Assembly (NCBI RefSeq): GCF_905475465.1 | Contig: NC_062238.1 | Coordinates: forward strand, 11,129,368 to 11,193,367 | Direction of reading: 5' to 3' | Source of the DNA: Pieris napi | Taxonomy: Eukaryota; Arthropoda; Insecta; Lepidoptera; Pieridae | DNA length: 64,000 nt | Shown here: positions 45,213 to 58,286 of the stretch, in pieces | How positions within the stretch are numbered: position 1 is the first letter of the stretch | How the letters are laid out: each line of letters begins with the position of its first letter | Notes under the pieces: model-generated | Seen by the model: the letters and a program-made list of their open reading frames with translations, nothing else | Databases searched by the model: none | What the model was told of the DNA's origin: nothing | Position numbers and translations under genes: made by a program

Positions 45213-45260
45213 CTAGCTTTTGCCTGCGATTTGTTCATAAAAACTTATATCATATGGTAA
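45213..45260 (-). repeat. Helitron 3' end remnant
   Basis: Plus-strand TATACTAGCTTTTGCCTGCG is the reverse complement of a Helitron 3' end (hairpin-forming region then CTAG|T). The other end was not found, so only the tip is claimed. Confidence 0.5.
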
Positions 45261-45429
45261 CCGCACGGTTAAGGAATTAAATTAGCCTATTAAGGTAAAC
45301 CGTATACATTAACGGACCGTGTTATAGGAAATCACGTTGTAGGAATATTCTCGTAAAACTGTTTTTTTTTTAACAATTCAAAAACTAGGAACACGATATT
45401 AATAAAGTTATTTAGTTTAATTTTAACAC

Positions 45430-45632
45430 AACACAATTAAAACAGGAGCAAAGGTACCTGATGTTAAGTGATACCGCCGCCTTTAGACACATTGCCAGAG
45501 GTTGTGCGTTGCATTATTTTAAGAATTGGTACGCTCTTTTCTTGAAGGACCTTAAGTCGAATTCGTTCGGAAATACATCGGTGGGCAGCTGGTTCCACAT
45601 AGTGATGGTGCGCGGAAAACTGCCTTAAAAAT
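45430..45632 (-). repeat. 5'-truncated LINE tail (LPRTT family)
   Basis: Plus-strand GTACCTGATGTTAAGTGATA ... GGTACGCTCTTTTCTTGAAG ... CAGCTGGTTCCACATAGTGA: the reversed coding tail and 3' end of the family. Confidence 0.7.
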
Positions 45633-46557
45633 CTTACTACAATCGTATGACACCGCCTTTGACACAATTTTTTTTTGTCCTGGCACATTATAAACATTAC
45701 TGTTGCATTTGAAAATTGGTATTTGTATTTCGAATCTAGAATTCCAATTTTGAAATTCTCTAAGTTGGCGCTCGAGTTACAGGTAGGCAACATCTGGAAA
45801 ACATAGTTCCTGTTACTTTAATATAAATATTATACATAAGTTATTTACGATAATATTTTATGTATGATTTTCGCAATTCTTCCATTGTTTTTTATCTGTG
45901 ACCTTTAACGTTATTACTTTGAAAGTTAAAAGATAAAGACAGAGTGTACCTTTGTTCGCGTCATAAATTAAAAAGTCAGACAATAGACGTCTTTGATATT
46001 TTACGACATACACAGTTCGTTACTGCTTAAAGTGTCCTTTGCTTATGAACGCCGAGAGCTATCTATGTTTCAGAGCATACATACGTCATACTGTGTATTT
46101 AAAATTCACTATTATTATTATTAAAAATCCATTGTTTAACGAAATTTCACAATTAAAATTTATAAACTCTGTGATAACAATAATTTTAATCTTTATATAA
46201 TATGTACTATTTTACGGACTTAACAGACTTCTTATCTCAAGTTATAATCTCGTCTTGAGCGCTGTCAAATATGTCATACAGAAAAAATGGTTTGACAGCT
46301 CTTGGAAGTTTGATTGACGAATTCTTTCATTTGATTGAATCTAGACTAGAGGAATCAGGGACAAATTCAGGGTTTTACCTGTACGACTCCCGTCTCTCAA
46401 ATCCAATACGTTTTAGACGTCCTTTTATAAAACGTTACGATGCGGGACGGGGATTGAATAACGCGTTATTTTTAATATTATTTTCTACTTACACCACATA
46501 ATAGTAACTAAAGAGTCACTAGGTGGTCACGAAACGTTTTACTAGACTTGGGTACAG
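45633..46557. other. AT-rich DNA, nothing assigned
   Basis: A 76-codon open frame at 46271-46501 (plus, MSYRKNGLTALGSLIDEFFH...) has no recognised motif and no supporting signals. Confidence 0.4.
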
Positions 46558-46640
46558 TGCTGAAAAACGTTACGGCGACTTCATGGGGGGAGGGTCAATA
46601 ATCTCCAAAAATTGCGTTACGTAATACTTGAACGCTCCCT
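46558..46640. repeat. One end of a MITE related to 8534
   Basis: ATTGCGTTACGTAATACTTG followed by AACGCTCCCT is close to the right end of the 8534 MITE, but the inner sequence (CTTCATGGGGGGAGGGTC) differs. No partner end is visible nearby. Confidence 0.5.
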
Positions 46641-47482
46641 AAGTCTAGGGAGACCTGTACATCAGGGTACTCCGCTGTTATAACGGTTTAAAGAAATTGT
46701 AACTCAACAATCGTTACCAAAGTACCTAAAGAAAAATATCAGTTTTCTACTGAGACTTATTACTAAAATAAAGATACAGGTTTAAACGTGAACACTTCTT
46801 GATTTCAATCCTTCCAAAATGTGTAGCGAAGTTACATAAACTTATTTATTATAAGCTTTCTCGTAGAACGACTGATTTTATTACTCATTGCATACTCTCA
46901 ATTTTATTTATTGCCATTAAAACGAACAAGAGTGAAAACATATCAGTTGACACTTTATTCGATAATCCTTAATTAAACTCTTGAATGGGTGTTAAGAAAT
47001 TCGAGTGTTAAGTGTTATTTCGATATTGGTTGAAATGGTGATAGCGGTAAAATTGTAAATTGTTATGTTTAGGTATTAATAAACGAATACATAAATAACT
47101 AACAAAATATTTCAACCAAAATAAAAATTTATAAAAATGTTAAATCTAATCTTAGGGCTAATGAGTACCTAATATGTCATTAGCAAATTACGAGGTTGCA
47201 TAATAATATTAATAATATAGAATTTAATTAATAACAAAACACAACTTTTCTATAGTATTATCAATATAATATATGTACAATAACATGTGTACCCTTGGTA
47301 CGAACAATCTTATGTGAAAAACATTTAAAATTGTACTTACAATACATAAGAGGTCTTAGCGATTTCTAAACTAGCAAGCCTTTCGCTTTCCACGTGATGA
47401 TACAGGAAGACATCTCATTATGTGTCCCACTCCTTAAAGTGCGTGGTGGTGTAAACCACTTGTTGTGGGTTTGTTCTCAGCT
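46641..47482. other. AT-rich DNA, one weak repeat
   Basis: CTAATCTTAGGGCTAATGAG and AATTACGAGGTTGCATAATA (about 47150-47205) pair with the similar stretch near 40170. No gene. Confidence 0.4.
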
Positions 47483-47746
47483 ATTTTTTTTATATTTTTT
47501 ATTGGCCAATTCACACCAATTGACCTAATCCCATGGTAAGCTGGTGAAGCTTGTGTTATGGGTACCTACTAGGCAACAAATATACATACATATTATAGAT
47601 ACACATATAAATACATATTTAAACACCCAAGACCTAAGCACAACACCAAATGCTCATCACATCGATGTTTGTCTCAGCCGGGGATCGAACCCGGGACCCA
47701 TGGATTCGCAGTCAGGGGTACTAACCACTAGACCAATGAGCCGTCA
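47483..47746 (-). mobile_element. Second tRNA-headed SINE family
   Basis: On the minus strand the head reads GGCTCATTGGTCTAGTGGTT (A box) and GGGTTCGATCCCCGG (B box, 47680-47694). A body with GATGAGCATTTGGTGTTGTG and GGTCAATTGGTGTGAATTGG follows, ending in an A-rich tail. The acceptor stem has mismatches, so it is a SINE and not a tRNA gene. It differs from the 19406 family and resembles the Metulj-type SINEs of butterflies, as far as I recall. Confidence 0.75.
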
Positions 47747-48774
47747 AAGCTATTACCTGCCTCCACCCATTGGCAAACTGAAGGCATCCGTCAGGTTTCA
47801 TTGGGTTGGGTTGTAAATTAAGTTTGAGTCCCACGAGCTTGAGCAAAATGCCGCAGCATGGCCAACAGCATATCCTGAGTTTAAAAACAAGGGTGGCTTC
47901 CAACCCGCATAAGAGACCCTGGAGGTGGGTTTCCAAACCACTACCAACCCAGCTAATGGAAGTGAAATTAATTATTTCTCAAACTTGCCACTTATGTCGT
48001 TAAAAGTCTGCAATCTTGACAGTATTTTAACCTACTTTACGAAAACGCATGGGTTTCACAACGAAATGTAAATAATTTTATTGCGATTTTATATTAACCG
48101 TTAATATCGACTTAATTATTATTATACCTTAACCGTATAGCAGGTATTATGTATGACTTTGACGTAGGGCAGACACATTTCTTTCTTTCAGAAAAAAATT
48201 AAATACGCAATTCTAGTATGACAATTTGTACTAAAGTTTGTATGAACACCTAAACAGATTTATCGATTATGTTAATTTAGTATGTAACAAAACTTATAGA
48301 GGGCTCTTAATCTAATGTTATAGATGACTGTTTCTATAAAAATAATATTTCAAATACTTTTTTTATCACTTTCAAATGTGAATAGGAAGGTAAGGGTTAC
48401 ATCATATGAACTTCCTTTACTATAAAAAGAAACTTAACTCAAAAGTGCTTTCAACAAATAATACATAAACTTTAATCACTTTAAGATTAAGCATAAGATA
48501 AAAGTATTGTTTTACAGCCTTCGAAATTTAAATTTTAAAACCGTTAATTGCACAGTAGTTATAAAATGTCACGGCCCTACTAAGTACATTAAACGCAAAC
48601 ACTTATCGACATCTTAAAAATATCCTATTGAGTACTTTAATGAATAATAATTATATGTAATCGATATTTATGTCTTTTAAAGGGCAACATCAACACCTCG
48701 AGTAACCAAAATTAACCCATAATTTTCTTTAACGTAGTTGTTGGAGCCATACATTTCGACAGATACTTTATTAA

Positions 48775-48827
<53 letters not shown>

Positions 48828-49205
48828 TAATATAATAAAAAAAAATATGTACTTCTCTTTATGGTCTAAATACAACTAACATACACTTTTCATAATTAAA
48901 ACAGGTTCTGTTAACTTCGTTATTACGTGCGCGTAAATTCTGTTTATTTTAAATTCAAAATTTATCATAAAATATGTTACTTGTGTCTGATAAATAAAAC
49001 AAAGATTCCCTTGCTTTCTTAGCGAGAAGATCCCATTTACTACTCTAGCTGTTCGTAGTGATACGTCAATATAAAGCTGGCTTGAGAGATAGACTGATTT
49101 ATTTATATTTAATAGTGTACATAGACCTGTAATAACGCAGTATAAATTGTAGGTGTAATTACCTTCAATATTACACTACTATTTATTACTTATTTATATA
49201 TTTTC
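47747..49205. other. Intergenic DNA with a TA microsatellite
   Basis: Apart from the TA tract at 48777, no gene or mobile element is recognised. The less AT-rich 47747-47960 has overlapping open frames on both strands without a known motif. Confidence 0.4.
48777..48821. repeat. (TA)n microsatellite, about 22 units
   Basis: Uninterrupted alternating T and A, followed by TGTATATT. Confidence 0.95.
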
Positions 49206-49460
49206 TTACGTGATATAATAGGAGGCGAACGGGCAGGAGGCTCATCTGATGTTAAGTGACATGGACATTCACATTGTCAAGAAGCTCGCAAGTGCGTTGC
49301 CAGCCTTAAGAATTGGTACGCTCTTTTCTTGAAGGACCTTAAGTCGAATTCGATGTCGGTGGTGCGCGGCAAAAACTGCCTTAAGAATCGCTGGACGTCG
49401 AGGTGATACGGATGGTATTTGTATTCTGCCTTGAATACCGATAGTGAAACTCTGCTGCAG
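49206..49460 (-). repeat. 5'-truncated LINE tail (LPRTT family)
   Basis: The minus strand reads KYHPYHLDVQRFLRQFLPRT then FDLRSFKKRAYQFL in one open frame, after a small deletion that removed the WNQLP part. Plus-strand GGCAGGAGGCTCATCTGATG marks the 3' end. A good copy for showing that HPYHLDV precedes LPRTT in the original protein. Confidence 0.75.
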
Positions 49461-50135
49461 ATGCGAACAACTCCGCTAAACACATGGTAAATGCGGTAGA
49501 AGATGCAGATACATTAGTACATATAGTGAACTCCTTGGTACAGATAAACATTATTGGCCTCTGGTTTTATTAAGACATATAGATAAAATCCTACGAGCCA
49601 GCCTGGAACTTCGTGCAGGTCATGCAGAGCAAAGCCCCGGTATGGGGACTGAAGAAGATATGTATGTTGTATGTTTTTTGTCTATGTATGTCACGTAAAC
49701 GTGTAGTGTCAACGCAACATTAAGTACTAGTTGTTTCTATTTTAGCGACCATCAATCCAGGTCAATCAGAGGCAAATGAAAACATCACTTAGCTACAAAT
49801 GTCATAACTAAAGCCCTCAACGTTTGAAACTGTGACGCCAATTGGCAAAGATGCCAACTAAAAGTTTTCTGCAAAACATTAACGAAGGCTACGGTAATAT
49901 TGAACAGTTTTTTGTCTAGTAATTCGTCTAAAATGTACTCATAAAATAAACATAATTTTTAGTATCTATTAAAAAGCTCGAGGTGAAATAGATTAGAGTA
50001 TTTTCCTTTTTAAATAGTAATGTCATACACATTACATGAATTTAAAATATTAACAGCAAGTTTTACACAAAGAAAAATTCGCTTTATTTCTAGAAAGAGC
50101 TTTTTAAAATACATCGCTACTCCCGGGAATCGAAA
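49461..50135. other. Intergenic DNA, one possible fragment
   Basis: AGCAAAGCCCCGGTATGGGG at about 49627 is less AT-rich than its surroundings and may be a repeat remnant. Nothing else seen. Confidence 0.35.
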
Positions 50136-50322
50136 CGGTAGAAAACTTGGCGATTAAAAAGAGTGGCGGAGAGTTTATTGCTAGTTCTCTTCCGTTCACG
50201 CCCTTGATTTGAGAACTGGCAGTAAATGTAAAATTAGAAGCATTTCATATAGCCAATTTTTTTTTTCACGTTCATAAGTTTACATTGTGTTACCTATATG
50301 ACTAAATGATTTTGACTTTTGG
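50136..50322 (+). repeat. Family C retroelement 3' end
   Basis: AACTTGGCGATTAAAAAGAG through GAGAACTGGCAGTAAATG to GACTAAATGATTTTGACTTT. Confidence 0.7.
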
Positions 50323-50861
50323 TAAAAAAAGCGTAAACTTTTGTAGCCATACAAAAACAAGATTTCCCAATTGATTATTATTTATATGTGTAATCCAATT
50401 GTATATATGTGTGTAGCAAAACATTCTTTATATGCAATGTTTCATTATTACCTAACCCGAACTAAATTCCCGTTATTCCGTAAGTAGCACTTAACCAATA
50501 CAGTGAGTTGGCATTTATCACTGATAAAGATTTTGTAATCAACGAGCACGCGCGATGTAGTATCTTTAAAGGACTACAAGCAATGTCAAGTTGATAATTA
50601 CATATTATAGGCCGTTATTATGTATAATTAATTTTCATAAAAGCTATCAACTGCGGCTTAGTTCATTGTATATAATTGTTTTAACACTTTATAATAGTTA
50701 AAATTTGGCGTACATTGTAAACGAAATGGTGTGGTAGTCCAAAGTAGAAATCACAGTAATAAATGTTCTTAAACATACCGCGTTTTATTGTTAGCAAATG
50801 GGTAACTTTTCAGAAGTCTTAGTAACTTCTTTTAACCAAGGAAAACAACAAACTAGTAGCG

Positions 50862-50950
50862 CTAAAACCTTTTTAGGTCTGGGCCTCAGATTTCGACCTC
50901 AAAGATGAGAGTCGCTGCCACGCTGCCGCCACTAAGCTAACACTACTCTA
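50862..50950 (-). repeat. tRNA-derived SINE with internal deletion
   Basis: GCTAAAACCTTTTTAGGTCT (SINE 3' part reversed) runs directly into GACCTCAAAGATGAGAGTCG and CCACTAAGCTAACAC (tRNA head reversed), leaving out the body. Same family as 19406. Confidence 0.6.
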
Positions 50951-51569
50951 GTGCACTTTAACCAAGGAAACAATAATAAAATTTTGAAGTTTATCGAAAG
51001 AAAAAACATTATGTACAAATAAAAACACAAAACTCATACAAATTAGCACATTTATTAAAAGTTCCACATAAATTTACAAACATTTGCTACAATGTAAGGT
51101 TTGTGTAAAATACAAAATTGGATTCAAATGTTTATCAAAACATCTGAATATAGCTTATGATAAATATAGGAATTGTTTGTTTACTTATTGCAAAAGATAA
51201 CGTAAAGAGTACAAGGTAAATAGAGTAATTTTCATCACATTTTCCAACACCGAGGCTATAATTCAGTATTTAGAACTATAAACAAATTTCTTAAAGCAAC
51301 AACAAACACTATTTAACAAAGTCTATACCATGACCACTGTTGGAGATTTTTTCTTGCTTTTAATTATCGTAAATTGATTATTGCTTTTAAACGTTTATTC
51401 TCAAAACTGAAAATGCTTCATTAGGTTCTTGAAATATTTACGAAAATATCTTTTTATTTATTTTTACCATAAATTATCAATTAAAAAATCAGTATTGTTT
51501 TAACTCAAGTAAATACCAGTCACTTGATTACAGCGTAAAGACTGAAAAAGACGAGAGTTCTTAATTTAG

Positions 51570-51785
51570 CAGCTCCTTACAAACGTTGTGTAAAACAAAA
51601 AACTTGGCGATTAAAAAAAAAGGCGGAGAGATTATTGCCAGTTTTTCGCTTCCGTTCCACGCCTTTGATTTGAGAACTGGTAGTAAATGTAAAATTAGAA
51701 GCATTTAATGTATATTTCTTTTTTGACGTTCATAAGTGTACATTGTGTTGCCTATATGAATAAATGATTTTTGACTTGACTTTAA
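51570..51785 (+). repeat. Family C retroelement 3' end
   Basis: GCAGCTCCTTACAAACGTTG, then AAAAACTTGGCGATT, GGTAGTAAATGTAAAATTAG and TGAATAAATGATTTTTGACT. Nearly the same extent as 43021. Confidence 0.7.
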
Positions 51786-52519
51786 AATTGCAAGGAAAAG
51801 CAAAATGCTATGCTTTTTTGTGTACTTGATTTGAGAATACAATATTCGAATTTAATATATAAATTCCAGTGGTATTATCTATATATCACGACTAACAATG
51901 GATTAGGAAATAGTCAGTCCCGTTACAGGTGTGCAAGTTCGTGAGTACACAGCAAGGCCGTACAACCAGCCATTGTACTTAGCAATTAGCGTAGACAGGG
52001 AGATTTTATCGGCTATTATGAATTAATATTATAATTCAGAGACTAACATTAGTTACCGTTGAGTTTATTTATATCCATTACGAATAAATTTAGACGTGTT
52101 TTGTTTTAACAAAGATTTTATCATGTATGTTATTCGATTGGACATTATTATTTATTAAAACCCATTTTTAGTTATAGAATTTGTACATTAAAATATATGA
52201 TAGAAGATGTCTTAATACAAGCAGTTTTTGTGTCACAGACGGAAGGTCCAAACCGGAAATTGCTAGTTGTCGAAAAATATTATATAAACCCATTCTTAAA
52301 AGTACTTTAAATAATGCTTAAAGTAAAAGTGTTTTAAAATATTATAGTATTATCACTTTTATGACGGTAAATTTAATAATGACCACTTTATTTAAGTGTG
52401 TGAATTTAAAAGACAGAGTACAGATCATAAGTGCAATTTCAGTGGGACAACAATTGTTTAATTAAATCGACTCTTTTGAAATATTTTAAAAGTTTTAAAA
52501 TATTTTCGTATTTTCTTCA

Positions 52520-52615
52520 GGAGCAAGTGTTAAATGCGCACATAGAAAACCCATTGCTGCACAGCCTGGATCAAACATACGACTTCACAGATCGCACGCT
52601 TAAGCCATCGCTCTT
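52520..52615 (-). repeat. Worn tRNA-derived SINE head
   Basis: GAGCAAGTGTTAAATGCGCA and CATAGAAAACCCATTGCTGC followed by CACGCTTAAGCCAT keep the order of the reversed 19406 SINE. Confidence 0.5.
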
Positions 52616-53017
52616 AAAACATTAATACCGTAATAAACAATTTATTATTTAAGACATAAATTATATCACAGTACCAATTTGCAAACATGATATATGATCT
52701 AAACATACGATAGCGTCAGCAAAAAACCCGATACAAAACATCAAATTACGAGTTCGCTGATTCACCGAGACACCGCCCAGCGAATCTAATTATTTTTAAT
52801 TTACTACTCATAAACAATCTACAAAAGATTTCGGACATCTATAAAATTATATTTAGAAAATTCTCGTGAAAAAACTACAACATCTAAGTTGGATTTTTCA
52901 GTTTCAAATGCTGATAATTCGCGTTGCGGTTGACGCATTGAGATGAAACGAACAAAAGATTCGCTTCATTATAGTATGACGAAATTTTAAGAGGAACATT
53001 TAAGCAATGTTTGATGC

Positions 53018-53057
53018 AACCGGGGACAAACGGGCAAGCGGCTTACAACCTGATATT
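53018..53057 (-). repeat. Last bases of a LINE tail
   Basis: GGGGACAAACGGGCAAGCGG and CCTGATATTAAGG match the 3' tip of the LPRTT tails. Confidence 0.5.
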
Positions 53058-55869
53058 AAGGGAATCGATTTTACTGTAAATTCATTTAAATTGTATCATT
53101 CATTTATATTGCTTTTAAATACCTACATATTCTTTGTTCAATATTATATGTCATCCAACAAACCACTATATAATATAGGTGCACAATTCTTAATAAATAT
53201 TTATAGTTAGAAATGTTTCGTAACGTTTATTTATTTTGAAAGACAAAACACTTACGCTCTTATAAAAACTAAATCAGTCTTATTTCACTCTTCTAAGTTT
53301 ATCTCTCGTCTCTTTCTATCAAATTGTGTTTACACTGTGATGAAAAAAAGACAGACGACTTTACTTAAAACAAAGAAATTATGTTGTTTTTACTCAAACC
53401 AATAATTAAGATACATCACTTGACTTACCCCAGTAGATTTTATAAAGCGAATCCAATAATCCTTGCATCATTTTGACGAGCACACACTTACACACTCAAT
53501 AAATATTTATCACACACTGAACATCATTACTTCATTATTATGAACTATAATGCGAAGTGTTCATCTGACTAAAGCAAGCAGACCATTCAATTAAAATTTA
53601 ATTTATACCTTGTTAATAATCGATATGTGTCTAAAAATAATACAAAATATGTCTGTATTTTGTAACTCTTTTAGCCTGTTAAATATCTGGGCTACCTGTT
53701 ACACTCAGCCTTTATGTTTTTGTATGTGTTTACTTTTATATGTGTTTAATAAAGTGTGTAAAAAGCGCTTTCTATATCAGTAGCGTAGGCGATAGTAAGG
53801 CTCAAATAAATAGCTTAACTTAGTCAAAAGCTTATACAAAATCAGTGAAAGGATTTCTTCAACAGCTAAATAGTATTAAATTATAAATACTGACTTCAAA
53901 TAAAATTAAAAAAATTATTTCACACTTTTCTACCAATAAGTGAGATCTCGACTATATACTACATGAGTAAATAAGGTGTTCTCCAAGGTAGCATCTTGGT
54001 ATGCAGATGTTTGTGATTGTTAACAGATGGATTCGACATGTTCAACACAGGTATAGCGGACATCGAGTAATCAATCAGAAAAACACGAATATAAACAAAA
54101 GTAAATCGAATCTCATAGATCAACAACCGAAGACGATGTACTGTGGGTTCCGGTGATACACAATCAATAATAATCAATATCATCTTCATCAAAAGAAAAA
54201 GCATGATTTCTAATCGTTTCAAAACCGAAGTTTTTTGTTGACCCCGTACTGTCGTAAACAATTCGAAACGTCGTGCGACTGACGTAAAAAATGTATTGTC
54301 AAGTTCCATTTTGCGTTTGCGGAATATTACTTAATAAAATTTACGTATTCATAAAGAAATTCATAGAAGGGAACTGAACCCTGGCGTAACAAACGCTAGA
54401 AATGTCTTTATAAACTGAAGGTGAACGAACCTTGAAACGAACAAGACGGTGGCCAAATTGAAGTAACGGTAAGAAGTTCGATCGTTATCATCAATCAGTT
54501 TTGCGTAACTATATATTATATACACGCTATCGGGAATGGGGCATTACTACGTTGGTTTACAGACATTTCCTTCAAGTTCTTTAGTCGAATCTTTCAGTTA
54601 TAAAATTTCGTGTTGTTATTGCAAACGTCCTCCATTCCCCTGTCTTTGGCAAGCCTTTATACTAAGGCATGTAAAGAGCTCAACGTAACAATCTATCAAT
54701 GGCTTGGCATCTAGCACTTTCTTAAAATTGTTTTTGCCTCTAAAGACAAAAAGGACCTTGTTGAAAATAGTCAGTTTTCTCTACAATCAAACCCGAAAAC
54801 CTCCAGGCTTTTGATATTAGTGCGGTAAATGAGGCCACGGAGACTTTGTCTATAAGCAATTACTTTACATAATGATCGTAAGGAATGCACTTCTCGTACA
54901 GTTAAAGAATGTATTGTGATAAAATCTGTGATACAAGCGACGATAAGGCTGCTACTTGAGGCTATTAATAATGGAATTACCATGAAGGAAGTTTTATAGC
55001 ATTCGATGTTAAACACAACAAAAGTTTATACTAAACAAAATTTGAATTTTCTAAATACAGGATAGAAATACACACAGTTTGTATATTTATTTTACCAAAA
55101 AATCAATAATATAGAACAAATTTTACTACTACTAATAATATTCAAATACACGACAAGCAGAGTATAATAGTGATTTGCTATTCAGACACGAGGATGTCGA
55201 ATAAATCTTCAAATTCTATTCATCGAAACGACAAAAGTTTTACTTGAATCATATTTTAATGCCAACATTGAGCGTGATGATTACGTTTTTAATTATGATT
55301 GATGGGACTATTCACTAACAAGGTCACATTTAAACAATATATTACACTACGTAAATGTATTGTTTCGAATCATATTGTTCAAATCTAGCAGTTTTTTGAG
55401 CAAGTTAATTGTCGTACTAAATCCCAATTATTGTTACTTTGTCAAAGGCCTTAATCAATTTGTTTTACGGAAGACATTCCGATAACATAGACTGTTACAT
55501 ACTTGACTGTCTCGATGTATTTATGGAGACGCGTTGAAGAGTCCTTTTACTAAGGAACTAAAGTGAGACAAAATTAGATATCCTAATGCATTCATCCATC
55601 CGTCTCAATTCATCTGAATCACATAAAATTGAATACAAAGTCCACACGTCGTCGATTCAAAAAGAAATAACGTTCATCACAAGTTGAAAGAGTCGTGACA
55701 TCGCATCGTTAATCACATCAGAAAATTTCACTGTCAGCCATTCCTCAGCAAATGAGAACCGAGAACCTTAGCCAGATGAACAACCACTCTACCAAAATTC
55801 TTAACAATTAACTTATAATTTTCCTCAAACACAAGCTTTAAGCACTTAAAGGTCACATTCACACCCGCG
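53058..55869. other. AT-rich intergenic DNA, no gene supported
   Basis: The 116-codon frame at 53959-54309 (minus) shows no domain, biased composition or flanking signals. At 53308-53350 the CTCTTTCTATC ... GATGAAAAAAAGACAGACG pair recalls the uncharacterised repeat noted near 24622. Confidence 0.4.
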
Positions 55870-56110
55870 ATTTTCGAAAGGTCGTTTTGACCTCAGCCGC
55901 GGTCGAGATAAGTTATCTTCATTCCCGAAGGGAACGTTTCGGGACGTGCGCCCGCGCCGTCCGCGGTCTGCCGCAACGTCGCGACCACTGGCCATTTGGG
56001 ATTATTTATAAATTGAAACAGACAGGGGTCGTAGAAATTTGCACGACGCGTGCTATGCCAAAGCTAATCCACCAGGTCACACCGGAAGCAAGTGACGGCG
56101 TCTGCGTTTG
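55870..56110. promoter_or_regulatory. CpG-rich island with a TATA-like site
   Basis: About 240 bases are unusually GC- and CpG-rich for this window (GCGCCCGCGCCGTCCGCGGT, CGCAACGTCGCGACC). ATTTATAAATTG lies at about 56003-56014, with unrelated unique-looking DNA around it. A plus-strand frame is open across it (to 56111), but its start is not convincing. This could be a host promoter with a first exon, or the body of a MITE without visible ends. Confidence 0.2.
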
Positions 56111-57475
56111 AATCACTAGTCTCACATTTTTCCTCGTATAATTTTCTATAACAGTCACCATAATTTAGCAATTAGTCATTTTAATTATAACGAATAAGTA
56201 TCGCAATATAGTGAGGAAATGTTGCTAGCGGGACTGCCACAGGGACCAAACTTTTTAAATTTGTTTTAATTTTCTTTCCATCAATGTTTAATTATTATTA
56301 TTTATTAATATTAATTATTATTATAACATGTACCACGTAATAATTGTTTTCTAGTTACCCACAACACAGGGCCCTAGTGTGGGGACTAGCGATATATGAA
56401 TTCTGTCACAAACCCTTTTGTCATTAATAAAATTTTATTTTTATTATTGTATTATTACTATGTAGGTTAAGAATATTGTAAATACCGTACATTTGTATGT
56501 TGGACATATAAATACCCTAAGCTTCTCATTTATTTAAGACTACTTACGAAACGAATATTATTACAAAGGAACAGAAAAAAATGGGCTTCGTTAATATTAT
56601 ATGGACCTAATAAGTTCATAGGTAGGTCAATCAGGTTCTTAGTAGGTACTTTAGTGAATTCCACTATCAAACAGATTTATATCGCAATCGATTGGGAAAC
56701 GTAAATGGAAAAACACCTTTCATTCATTCCTTTGAAGATATTTCATCACCCAACACATAAGGGCATCTGTCAATATTCTAACACTATTAAATTGACCAAT
56801 TATGAAACCTACATAAGTAATTTGGCCCTGACAATGCTGCCCACGTTAACAGGTGTTCGGACCGTCGGACGAATGTTTGACACATGGGCGACGTGGGCGC
56901 AGAAACAAGCATTTTTAAATAACACATTTGCTAAATACATACTTATACTGTGGTTTATGATATGGCTGATTTTCGTATGTCAGAGAGCTACGAAGGAAGA
57001 GGAAAATGTATATTTAAATTATATTACGATTTTTTGAAATTCTATATCAATACCTAATTTATGTAACAATCTGTTTCTAACAAACGAGTCTCATATATAT
57101 ATTCGTATCGTAGAACAATGTCGGATTAGAAAAAAAAATCCACTTATCATATTTGAAAACTACATTAACTAAATATTACGGCTATACTAAAAAAAATCCA
57201 TGTGTTTTAAATTTCATATTATTCAGTCGGTAAAGTGACGGATTTGATAGAAACATGTGATTTTTCTAGAAATCTGGGTAATTTAATATTATTATTTTTA
57301 TTTTGTTTCAAAACAAACCTTTTCGTTTGCTTGTATGCCAATTTTCAGAATAACAGAATATGAATTAAAATAGTTATAACAAAAACTAACATGATTATAT
57401 TATTTTGAAAAGGCTGCCCTGTAAAGTTTACTATTTGTCAGATCCGTCACTTTTCTACTACTATGACGATTATAT
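56111..57475. other. AT-rich DNA, no gene supported
   Basis: A 110-codon plus-strand frame at 56705-57037 contains a hydrophobic run (ILILWFMIWLIFVC) but nothing else that argues for a gene. Confidence 0.4.
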
Positions 57476-57615
57476 ATATTATAGAACAGGGGGCAAACGG
57501 GCAAGAGGCTCACCTGATGTTAAGTGGTGGCCCATAGACACTCAATACCAGAGGGCTCGCAAGTGCGTTGCCGGCTTTTTTTAATTAATACGCTCTTTTC
57601 TTTAAGAACCATACG
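57476..57615 (-). repeat. 5'-truncated LINE tail (LPRTT family)
   Basis: Plus-strand ATAGAACAGGGGGCAAACGG, GAGGCTCACCTGATGTTAAG and GGGCTCGCAAGTGCGTTGCC: the 3' end and last codons of the family, reversed. Confidence 0.7.
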
Positions 57616-58286
57616 TCAATAAATAAAATATAATATTGCTGAAGATTGTAGAAGTTAAAACGATTAAAATATTCGATAAATAAAACACATAGTAATTCAA
57701 CCCAGTAGCTTTGTGACAGATTTAAAAAATATATATATTTGCTTATACTCACAGAACAGGGTTTTACAAAAATATAGCAGATTGAACCATCCGTAATTCA
57801 AAGCTAGAATATAGCGAAGATGAATGGATAAAATTCATTGCGAGCTGAATCTGGGACTCATTTGGCATCAACGCAGACGTCTCAATATCTCGCCGTGTGA
57901 CATCTAAAATTAAAGTAATGAGTCGTATCTGAGCTTAGTAATTACACCTGTATACCAGTATTACGTATTATTAATTGATATTTAATGCGTGTCCTGTAAA
58001 TCTACTAAGACGCTTTCAGTTAAATGTTGACTTCAGTTTATTATTCTAATTGAAATAACTAAGATAATCCACAGCTCAGTCGTTTACGAGACGTTTTTAT
58101 AGAAGTGCATTTATGCGTTCTATTCTAGAGATAACTCTATATTTGTGCCTATAGGTAATTTTTGGTATTATGTAATTTTGTTTTTCCTAAGTAATTTCTT
58201 ATGTTTGTTTTTTGTTTCGTGTGTTGCTATCTTGTCAATGGAGGCTGAATGTTAGGACATGATAGTATTTTTTTATTAAAAAATAA

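Noticed and set aside
47660..47746. Possible tRNA gene
   Set aside because: The A and B boxes are good, but the acceptor stem has mismatches and a typical SINE body follows directly.
53959..54309. 116-codon open frame on the minus strand
   Set aside because: No recognisable motif, hydrophobic residues are scattered, and no promoter or splice context is visible.
56705..57037. 110-codon open frame with one hydrophobic segment
   Set aside because: A single hydrophobic run in AT-rich DNA is weak evidence and nothing else supports a gene.
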